A stretch of 64,000 bases of DNA. Origin: Gilliamella sp. Pra-s52 (lineage in GTDB: Bacteria > Pseudomonadota > Gammaproteobacteria > Enterobacterales > Orbaceae). Of the stretch, positions 57,832-64,000 are shown piece after piece. The position numbers were made by a program, and so were the translations under genes. The stretch covers positions 1 through 64,000 of the forward strand of contig NZ_WTEY01000001.1 of the NCBI RefSeq assembly GCF_009795805.1, given 5' to 3'. How positions within the stretch are numbered: position 1 is the stretch's first letter; each line of letters opens with the position of its first letter. The notes under the pieces are model-generated. The model did not search any database. It was not told the DNA's origin and worked only from the letters and a program-made list of their open reading frames with translations.

Positions 57832-58073
57832 TTTATGACCTCCATTTAATAAGTATCTCTATTCTAGTTTTTTTGTTTGTCTATTTATTAATCATTTGTG
57901 CTGGTTTTTGTTATAGGCTTAATTTAAGTAAAAGCAATTATTATGTAATACCATTATCTAACTGATTTTATCAAAATACTTCAAGAAAACATGTGTTTTA
58001 ATACTACTTATTAAAGCATCAATATTTTTTATAAAATTGTGAAATTACTCATATTTTTTCAAAATAATTCGTT

Positions 58074-58092
58074 TAGAATGAGAATCAATTAT
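58074..58092 (+). promoter_or_regulatory. Weak Fur-box-like sequence upstream of adhP
   Basis: TAGAATGAGAATCAATTAT at 58074-58092 agrees with 12 of 19 positions of the Fur consensus. It is 33 bases before the adhP start. Such agreement can arise by chance in AT-rich DNA. Confidence 0.25.
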
Positions 58093-58124
58093 ATTTTAAC
58101 TTTAAAATTATTTAGGAGAAAAAT

Positions 58125-59159
58125 ATGAAAGCTGCTGTTATCAAACAAGAATGTGATGGGCAAGTTGAAATTAAAGATATCCCAGTTCGTCCTTTAGAAT
58201 CTGGAGAAGCGCTTGTTGATGTTGAATATTGTGGTCTTTGCCATACAGATCTCCATGTTGCAGCAGGGGATTTTGGTAAAAAACCAGGGCGCGTTATTGG
58301 TCACGAAGGCGTAGGGATTGTGATCAAAATCGCTCCTGATGTAAAAAGCCTGAAAATTGGAGATCGAGTTAGTATTGCTTGGTTTCATGCAGGGTGTGGT
58401 ACTTGTGAGTATTGTATTTCAGGTAATGAAACATTTTGTCGAAGTGCTTTAAATTCTGGTTATACTGTTGATGGCGGTATGGCAGAACAGTGTATTGTTA
58501 AGGCCGATTATGCGGTTAAAGTACCAGAAGGGCTCGATCCCGCACAAGCAACAAGTGTTACTTGTGCAGGTGTAACTACATATAAAGGCATTAAAGTAGC
58601 AAATACAAAACCAGGTCAATGGCTTGCTGTATTTGGTATTGGTGGACTAGGAACACTAGCAATTGAATATGGTAAAAAAGTATTTAACAATAAAGTAGTT
58701 GCAATCAGTAATAGTGATAGCCAATTAGAATTATGTAAAACATTAGGTGCTGATTTAGTTGTTAATCCTAAAAAAGTTGAAGATGTTGGTGCTTATATTA
58801 AAAAGCATACTGATGGTGGTGTTCATGGTGCCGTTGTAACTTCTGTGACTAAAACAGCATTCAATCAAGCTATCAATTCAGTGCGCCCTTTAGGACGTGT
58901 TGTTGCATTAGGTTTACCTTCTGAAAATATGGATTTAAGTATTCCTAAAACAGTATTAGATGGTATTCAAGTTTTAGGTTCATTGGTGGGTACTCGTGAA
59001 GATTTAGCGGAAGCATTTCGTTTTAGTGCAGAAGGAAAAGTTGTACCAATAGTCGAAAAAAGACCATTGGAAGATATCAATGATATGATTGACGAAATGA
59101 AAGCTGGTAGAATTCGAGGTCGTATGGTTGTTGATATGAAAATGAAGAAAAATAAATAA
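58125..59159 (+). CDS. adhP: Zinc-dependent alcohol dehydrogenase AdhP
   Basis: AdhP interconverts primary alcohols and aldehydes with NAD and zinc. The 344-residue protein (E. coli AdhP 336) has the catalytic zinc ligands in GLCHTDLHV and GHEGVG, the four structural-zinc cysteines in [16 protein letters not shown], and the NAD motif FGIGGLGTL. It begins MKAAVIKQ as in other AdhPs. TTAGGAG lies upstream. It is divergent from lacD, and a terminator separates it from the downstream permease. Confidence 0.93.
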   Translation: MKAAVIKQECDGQVEIKDIPVRPLESGEALVDVEYCGLCHTDLHVAAGDFGKKPGRVIGHEGVGIVIKIAPDVKSLKIGDRVSIAWFHAGCGTCEYCISGNETFCRSALNSGYTVDGGMAEQCIVKADYAVKVPEGLDPAQATSVTCAGVTTYKGIKVANTKPGQWLAVFGIGGLGTLAIEYGKKVFNNKVVAISNSDSQLELCKTLGADLVVNPKKVEDVGAYIKKHTDGGVHGAVVTSVTKTAFNQAINSVRPLGRVVALGLPSENMDLSIPKTVLDGIQVLGSLVGTREDLAEAFRFSAEGKVVPIVEKRPLEDINDMIDEMKAGRIRGRMVVDMKMKKNK

Positions 59160-59180
59160 GTTAATTTTACTATCAATTCT

Positions 59181-59208
59181 AAAAGCTAGCTTAGTGCTGG
59201 CTTTTTTT
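59181..59208 (+). terminator. adhP terminator
   Basis: Stem agctagc/gctggct (59184-59190 with 59196-59202, one G-T pair), 5-nt loop, extended by an A tract and a T tract. It starts about 22 bases after the adhP stop. Confidence 0.88.
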
Positions 59209-59343
59209 ATAAATAAAATTGTTTTATTTACTTGATTCTTATAATTTTAATATAAAAAACTTAATCTTCCTTGTGTTTTACTAATAAATGCCTATTATAA
59301 CCCAGTTTCGCTTATTTATTTTATATGTTTTAAGAGGACCTTT

Positions 59344-60789
59344 ATGGCAGAACATAATTTAGAAAATAGCCTAAAGAAAGATCTTGGTTTAGTTTCAGCA
59401 TTATCGTTGGTTGTTGGCATGGTTTTAGGGGCTGGGGCATTTATGAAACCACCAGCTGTATTAGAAGTTACTGGTGATTATAATTATGCATTATTAGCAT
59501 GGATAATCGGTGGTGCTATTTCCATTTGTGGAGGCTTAACTCTTTGTGAACTTGGTGTTATGTTTCCAAAAACAGGAGGGATGCTGGTTTATTTAGAAAA
59601 AATCTATGGAGCTAAAGTAGCTCATCTTTATGGATGGATGATTACAGTTATTTTTTCCCCTTCTTTAGTTGGGGCATTAGTAGGTTATTTTAGTTCAGTA
59701 TTTTGTTCATTGTTTAACATTAATGATGTTTATCGAATGGCTGTAAGTGCTGGAGTTTTAGGTTTTATCGCTTTCATTAACGCTATTGGTGTTAGGCAGG
59801 CTGGTTATTTACAGACGATTGCTACGGTTTGTAAACTAATTCCTATATTGTTATTAGCAATATTTGGGCTATGTAAAGGTAATGGTCAAGTGGCATTATT
59901 TACAGCTAGCGGGCAAGGTATTGAAACGTGTGCTCCTTTTGCTGTGGCCATCCTTGCAACACTTTTTGCTTATGATGGTTGGGCACAGGTAGCTTCAGTT
60001 GCTGGTGAGATAAATAATCCATCAAAAGTATTACCTAAAGCGATTATTTTTGGCATAGTTTTTCTTGTAGCCGTTTATGCTTGTATTAACATTGCATTAT
60101 TTAAAATTTTTCCTGTGCAAGAGATGGTTTCTCTTGGGCATAAAGCATCATCTGTTGCTTCACAACGGATGTTTGGGCATTTTGGGGGAAATTTGGTGGC
60201 CGTTGGTATTATGGTTTCGATTCTGGGTGGCATTAATGGATATATTATGACGTTATCTCGTACTATATTTAGTATGGCTGAGAGGGGAACTCTTATCGGT
60301 GCTCGTTATTTAAGTACCATTGATGATGATAGCCGTTCACCAGTTAATGCAATTATTGTTTTAGTTGTTTTTTCTTTTCTGTACTCAATGTTTCTTGATG
60401 CGGATCGATTATCTGAAATTTCAATGTTTTCTATCTGGGTATTTTATTTATTAACGTTTATTGGAGTGATGATTGCCCGTAAAAAATATCCAGATGTACC
60501 TAGGCCTTATAAAATTATTGGTTATCCAATAATCCCTATTATTGCAATGCTAGGAGCTATTTATGTTATTTATGGTATGTTAGTTTACCAAACCATAAAT
60601 GGTATTATTTCTATTGTACTGACTTTAATTGGTTTACCTGTTTATTATTACTATTGTAAAAATAAAAATAGAGAGCTTTCTCTTGGTGAAATTAAAAAAT
60701 ATAAAATAAAAAGAATGGTAACCATTGCAGTGTCAACAATTATTATTATTAGTTTGTTTGTTGCTTGTGGATTTTTTGTTAGCAACTAA
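59344..60789 (+). CDS. APC-family amino acid permease
   Basis: A 481-residue carrier of the amino acid-polyamine-organocation superfamily with about twelve membrane segments. LVVGMVLGAGAFMKP corresponds to the substrate-binding first helix (typical GSGIF-like position), and FAYDGWAQVASVAGEINNP is typical of the L-type/SteT-like group. It has its own GAGG ribosome site and is convergent with the PTS genes. Substrate is unknown; serine/threonine exchange is the function of the best-known relative (SteT). Confidence 0.8.
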   Translation: MAEHNLENSLKKDLGLVSALSLVVGMVLGAGAFMKPPAVLEVTGDYNYALLAWIIGGAISICGGLTLCELGVMFPKTGGMLVYLEKIYGAKVAHLYGWMITVIFSPSLVGALVGYFSSVFCSLFNINDVYRMAVSAGVLGFIAFINAIGVRQAGYLQTIATVCKLIPILLLAIFGLCKGNGQVALFTASGQGIETCAPFAVAILATLFAYDGWAQVASVAGEINNPSKVLPKAIIFGIVFLVAVYACINIALFKIFPVQEMVSLGHKASSVASQRMFGHFGGNLVAVGIMVSILGGINGYIMTLSRTIFSMAERGTLIGARYLSTIDDDSRSPVNAIIVLVVFSFLYSMFLDADRLSEISMFSIWVFYLLTFIGVMIARKKYPDVPRPYKIIGYPIIPIIAMLGAIYVIYGMLVYQTINGIISIVLTLIGLPVYYYYCKNKNRELSLGEIKKYKIKRMVTIAVSTIIIISLFVACGFFVSN

Positions 60790-60810
60790 AAAATAAAAAG
60801 GGTTTATGAA

Positions 60811-60833
60811 AAAAGCCAGACAATTTGTCTGGC
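60811..60833 (-). terminator. Terminator of the ascorbate-family PTS operon
   Basis: Perfect 8-bp stem gccagaca/tgtctggc (60815-60822 with 60826-60833) with a 3-nt loop; six A residues on the plus strand give a U tract on the minus strand. It may also weakly stop the APC permease transcript. Confidence 0.88.
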
Positions 60834-60865
60834 ATAATATTTTTTGTAAATGAGATAGTAACCAT

Positions 60866-62236
60866 TTACTCAACGTTCTCTCCGATATTTTTTTTAGGTT
60901 TAAATGTATAGTTGAATATTACCAATAATGCAAAAATAGCAATGAAAATACCCATTATAATATCTTTATTAAACCATTTTGCCATATTACCTAGAATAAT
61001 CCCGATACCACAAAAATCGACATCAGAGAAAGTTGTATTTGCAAAACCAAGCGATCCTAAGACAGGCAATAAAAGAACCGGTAAAAATGTCACTAATAAA
61101 CCATTAGCAAACGCACCAATCATTGCACCACGACGACCACCCATCGCATTACCAAAAACCCCAGCAGTTGCACCACAGAAAAAATGAGGAACAACACTAG
61201 GCAGTATAAGTACTGTGTTTAATTTACCTAGCACGAATAAGCCGACTAGACCACCGATGAAGCTAAATAGGAAACCGATCAAAACTGCATTTGGCGCATA
61301 TGGAAAAACAACCGGACAATCTAAAGCCGGTTTTGCGTTCGGTACCAATTTTTCTGAAAAACCAGTAAATGCAGGTACTATTTCAGCAAGGATAAGCCTA
61401 ACACCTTGTAAAATAATAAAAACACCAGCAGCAAAGGTAATTGCTTCTATGATTGCATAAACGAGATAATTATCGCCTTTACTTAATGTTTTTTGGACAT
61501 AATCAGAACCAGCAAATATAGCAAGAATCAAATAAACAATCATCATAGTTAATGAGATAGAAATTGAACTATCTCTTAAAAAGCTTAAATTTTTAGGTAA
61601 ATTCATATCTTCCGTTGAGCGAGAATTTTTACCAAATAATTTACCAAGATAACCAGCTAGTACATACCCTAAAGTTCCAAAGTGGCCAAATGCTACATCA
61701 TCATTTCCTGTAATCTTACGCATCTGTGGTTGAGCTAAAGCAGGGAAGAAAGCCATGATAAGACCAAGTATTAATGAGCCTGTTAATATTAATTGCCAGT
61801 TTTCAAAACCAGCTACAGTTAGGATAATACTAATCATACAAGCCATGTAAAAAGTATGATGCCCAGTTAAAAATATAAATTTCAAACGGGTAAACCTAGC
61901 AACGACAATATTAGCTACCATACCAAATGCCATAATTAAAGCTGTTGCTGTGCCATACTTAGTTAATGCCAAAGATACAATGGCTTCATTATTAGGAATA
62001 ATTCCTTGTAATTTAAAAGCTTGTTCAAACATCATACCTAATGGAGTAATTGCGCTGATAAGTACAGACGCACCGCCACTTAATACCAAAAAACCTAAAA
62101 TAGTTTTAACAGTGCCCTTTACTGTATCGGTAAATGATTTACGTTGAACGATAAGCCCAGCCATAGCAATAAAACCAACTAATATAGCTGGGGTTTTTAG
62201 AATATCAACAATAAATTTTATTATTTCTTGAATCAT
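60866..62236 (-). CDS. Ascorbate-family PTS IIC component (UlaA-like)
   Basis: The 456-residue protein is a PTS IIC transporter of the SgaT/UlaA family, with about eleven membrane segments. It shares with UlaA the KGT(V/I)KTI(L/I)GF segment near residue 40, the TGHHTFY region, the FIILQGVRLILAEI segment and FPYAPNAVLIGF. It follows the IIB gene after 16 bases. L-ascorbate is the known substrate for UlaA, but this family also carries other sugars, and none of the ascorbate-catabolic genes (ulaD-F, ulaG) is nearby. Confidence 0.88.
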   Translation of the reverse strand: MIQEIIKFIVDILKTPAILVGFIAMAGLIVQRKSFTDTVKGTVKTILGFLVLSGGASVLISAITPLGMMFEQAFKLQGIIPNNEAIVSLALTKYGTATALIMAFGMVANIVVARFTRLKFIFLTGHHTFYMACMISIILTVAGFENWQLILTGSLILGLIMAFFPALAQPQMRKITGNDDVAFGHFGTLGYVLAGYLGKLFGKNSRSTEDMNLPKNLSFLRDSSISISLTMMIVYLILAIFAGSDYVQKTLSKGDNYLVYAIIEAITFAAGVFIILQGVRLILAEIVPAFTGFSEKLVPNAKPALDCPVVFPYAPNAVLIGFLFSFIGGLVGLFVLGKLNTVLILPSVVPHFFCGATAGVFGNAMGGRRGAMIGAFANGLLVTFLPVLLLPVLGSLGFANTTFSDVDFCGIGIILGNMAKWFNKDIIMGIFIAIFALLVIFNYTFKPKKNIGENVE

Positions 62237-62252
62237 GGCAACACCTCATAAT

Positions 62253-62525
62253 TTAGTGCTTTGCAAAATATTCAACGAGTTTTGTTTCTAAATCGTTGAT
62301 ATCAATGATATTGTTTAATACCACTAATTTATCATCAGGAATTCCTGAACTGGCGGCTAAATCTTTTGTCATAACAAATAGATCAGCCTGATCTGGTGTT
62401 GCAGACGCCAAATCAGCATGCGTTACTTCAGCATTAATATTTAGTTTTTTAATAACTTTTTTAATATTCATTTCAACCATAAAACTACTACCAAGACCTG
62501 AACCACAAACAGCCATAATTTTCAT
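62253..62525 (-). CDS. Ascorbate-family PTS IIB component (UlaB-like)
   Basis: The 90-residue protein has the IIB phospho-cysteine motif VCGSGLGSSFMVEMN with C7 as the phosphorylation site. The fold is that of IIB proteins of the ascorbate/lactose group. It sits between the IIA and IIC genes and receives phosphate from IIA. The GATAAACAAAATG junction upstream contains a poor ribosome site. Confidence 0.88.
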   Translation of the reverse strand: MKIMAVCGSGLGSSFMVEMNIKKVIKKLNINAEVTHADLASATPDQADLFVMTKDLAASSGIPDDKLVVLNNIIDINDLETKLVEYFAKH

Positions 62526-62552
62526 TTTGTTTATCCTTTTGTTGAGTTTAAT

Positions 62553-62996
62553 TTAATAGTTATTGATAACAGACAATATTTGAGCAGAGGTTTGTGCCTT
62601 AAAAATTTTCTGAATATCACTTGCCTCACCAAACAGTGCAGCCAATTGAGTTAATATTTCAATGTGGCTAGTATTATCATTCGCTGCTAATAAAGTAATT
62701 AAATAGACAGGATCATTTTCTTGTGAGTTAAATTTAACCCCTTGTTTGACCAATAACATGGATAGACTTAATTGGTTTACGCCTTGTTCTGGTCTGGCAT
62801 GTGGCATAGCAATACCAGGTGCCAATACATAATAAGGTCCAATTGATTCATGTAACTCAATAATAGAATTAATATAATTTGGTGTAATAGTATTATTTTT
62901 TAATAATGGGGCAGCACAAAGTTGTATTGCCTCTTTCCAATTGCCGACTGAATCGACAATGTTGACTGTTTTACTGGTTAACCATGTTTCTAACAT
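62553..62996 (-). CDS. Ascorbate-family PTS IIA component (UlaC-like)
   Basis: The 147-residue protein is a IIA protein of the mannitol/fructose-type fold. The phospho-histidine is in GIAMPHARPEQGV. ATG 62996 is used because GGAGG lies 5 bases upstream; the longer frame is not needed. It is the first gene of the IIA-IIB-IIC operon, whose promoter, operator and CRP-like site are at 63072-63139. Confidence 0.88.
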   Translation of the reverse strand: MLETWLTSKTVNIVDSVGNWKEAIQLCAAPLLKNNTITPNYINSIIELHESIGPYYVLAPGIAMPHARPEQGVNQLSLSMLLVKQGVKFNSQENDPVYLITLLAANDNTSHIEILTQLAALFGEASDIQKIFKAQTSAQILSVINNY

Positions 62997-63071
62997 TTTA
63001 CCTCCATTAAAACTGTTATTATTAATAATGGTTAACAAGTTAACATACTAAGTACTAATAGGTATTAAAAA

Positions 63072-63100
63072 ATAATAGAAATGTGATAGCGCTATCAAAA
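63072..63100 (-). promoter_or_regulatory. PTS operon promoter with embedded LacI-type operator
   Basis: On the minus strand TTTTGA (63095-63100) and TATTAT (63072-63077) are 17 bases apart. The spacer contains nearly all of the perfect 14-bp palindrome TGATAGCGCTATCA (63084-63097), with the central CG typical of LacI-family operators. Binding there would block RNA polymerase. The regulator gene lies just on the other side. Confidence 0.75.
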
Positions 63101-63123
63101 GTTAAAAGAAATTTTTTCTATTG

Positions 63124-63139
63124 TGTGATGTAGGTAACA
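63124..63139. promoter_or_regulatory. CRP-like site in the PTS/regulator intergenic region
   Basis: TGTGA-TGTAGG-TAACA matches 9 of 10 core bases of the CRP site. It lies 66 bases upstream of the predicted PTS start, so it could activate the PTS operon; it is also about 190 bases before the regulator gene. Confidence 0.55.
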
Positions 63140-63329
63140 TTTTTAAAGAATTAACGCTAAAATAATTGGGTATTAGCATAATAATATTATAAAAATAATG
63201 ATGGTTTAAAATATAAAACTATTATATCAGACATAATTAATGAACAATGTTCTGTTAATTTTCTGCTTTTAAAGTAAGGTTTAGTTTATATAAATAAGAA
63301 GGTTAAATTAAAGTCAATTGGGATGAAAG

Positions 63330-64000
63330 ATGCAGGATACCAAAAAACGTAGGAGTACTGGGCAAATTACCTTATTTGATGTTGCTAAACATGCAGGTGT
63401 TGGAACTATGACGGTATCTAGGGCTTTGCGAACTCCTGAATTGGTATCAGATAAGCTTAGGCAAAAAATTCAACTTGCTGTTGATACATTAGGATACAAA
63501 CCCAATATTGCAGCCAGTTTATTAGCATCTGCATCTTCTAATCAAGTTATTGCAATTATTACAACAAAAATATACGACCATTCAGCTAAAACATTGCTTG
63601 ATGCATTACAAACAAATTTAATAAAAAAAGGCTATACAACATTTATAATAGAATCTTATCATTATCATAAGAGTGAATCACAATTATTAGACACACTTTA
63701 CAGTCATAATCTTCAAGCAATACTGCTATTTTATGTTGAACATGAAACTTTTATAAAGAAAATTATTCAGAACAAAACAGTACCAATTATGAATGTTGGT
63801 AAAAAGCATGATGAATTAATCAATATTAATGTTGAATTTGATGATAGTTTTGCAATGTATAAGTTAACTGAACATGTTATTAAAAAAGGTTACCAAAATA
63901 TTGCATTACTTTGTGCTAACCAGCAATATCACCTTTTTCAACAACGCTTACATGGTTGGTACAAAGCAATGCTTACTTATCATTTACCTTCTCATCGAAT
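63330..64000 (+). CDS. LacI-family transcriptional regulator (partial)
   Basis: ATG 63330 begins an open frame that runs off the window end (223 codons visible). The N-terminus has a LacI helix-turn-helix (ITLFDVAKHAGVGTMTVSRA, about 13-32) followed by the hinge region LGYKPNIAASLLAS. The periplasmic-binding-like effector domain follows. The sequence is closest to the GntR-type subgroup of the LacI family. It is divergent from the PTS operon and is the obvious owner of the palindrome at 63084-63097. Confidence 0.88.
   Translation, partial: MQDTKKRRSTGQITLFDVAKHAGVGTMTVSRALRTPELVSDKLRQKIQLAVDTLGYKPNIAASLLASASSNQVIAIITTKIYDHSAKTLLDALQTNLIKKGYTTFIIESYHYHKSESQLLDTLYSHNLQAILLFYVEHETFIKKIIQNKTVPIMNVGKKHDELININVEFDDSFAMYKLTEHVIKKGYQNIALLCANQQYHLFQQRLHGWYKAMLTYHLPSHR

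Noticed and set aside
60866-62996. True L-ascorbate utilisation operon ulaABC
   Set aside because: The transporter family fits, but the ascorbate-specific downstream enzymes are not seen in the window and the regulator is of the LacI family, not UlaR (DeoR family), so gene names were withheld.
1-64000. CRISPR arrays, insertion sequences, integrases and tRNA genes
   Set aside because: No repeated spacer pattern, transposase frame, attachment-site duplication or tRNA-like cloverleaf was noticed. XerD is the chromosomal housekeeping recombinase, not a phage integrase. Weak tRNAs could have been missed without tRNAscan-SE.

Overview
The window looks like chromosome from an AT-rich gammaproteobacterium. 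Many proteins align along their whole length with E. coli counterparts (RppH, LpoA, DiaA, SrlAEBD-GutM-SrlR, SerA-RpiA-ArgP, HemE-YjaG-HU, EnvC-YibQ, XerD-DsbC-RecJ, SdaC-SdaB). Gene order is reshuffled and trimmed, and intergenic DNA is very AT-rich. The combination (MutH, sorbitol and ascorbate-type PTS operons, a LacD-type aldolase, short genome segments) best fits Orbaceae such as the bee-gut genus Gilliamella. That is an inference; no database search was run.

Layout. 1-116: end of a 5S rRNA gene with its terminator. 308-11846: rppH-lgt-thyA, lpxL, rlmM, lpoA-yraN-diaA, gyrA, gltP. 11953-12584: rpmB-rpmG on the minus strand with terminator and promoter. 12804-16257: a shikimate cluster (aroE, a YdiL-like gene, aroL, a YdiN-like MFS carrier). 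16351-19733: argA with ARG boxes, then mutH, an FMN reductase and dps. 19918-24117: the complete sorbitol operon srlA-E-B-D, gutM, srlR. 24186-24381: a gene-free structured region, probably a small RNA and possibly 6S RNA. 24395-27482: serA, rpiA and argP. 27582-29769: hemE-yjaG and hup. 29876-34376: ybaK, a YciC-like protein, glyS-glyQ. 34622-35002: a degraded stretch. 35077-45235: envC-yibQ, rapZ, rdgB, rluA, dsbB, rluC, a histidine phosphatase, bepA, proS. 45394-46237: two tandem paralogous membrane-anchored proteins of unknown function. 46808-49713: CRP-controlled serine uptake and deamination (sdaC-sdaB). 49821-50179: a frameshifted XRE regulator. 50245-56638: mpl, recJ-dsbC-xerD, a Pr6Pr-type membrane protein with grxB. 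56791-64000: lacD aldolase, adhP, an APC carrier, and a three-gene ascorbate-family PTS facing a LacI-type regulator cut off by the window end.

How the genes work together. Sorbitol enters by SrlAEB as sorbitol-6-phosphate and SrlD oxidises it to fructose-6-phosphate. Serine is made from 3-phosphoglycerate starting with SerA, and imported serine is deaminated to pyruvate by SdaC-SdaB. The ascorbate-family PTS has a tight control region: a 14-bp operator lies inside the promoter spacer, with a CRP-like site upstream. Regulatory sequences that can be read directly include paired ARG boxes (argA), a TyrR-like box (aroL) and CRP-like sites (sdaC, srlA, the PTS).

Most of the window is housekeeping DNA and no new defence or mobile system was seen. 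The most interesting items are the structured RNA between srlR and serA, the tandem cysteine-containing paralogues at 45394-46237, a long acidic insertion in GyrA, loss of the second cysteine pair in DsbC, stem-loops in unusual places (recJ start, hup promoter), and the uncharacterised PTS/LacD/AdhP neighbourhood.
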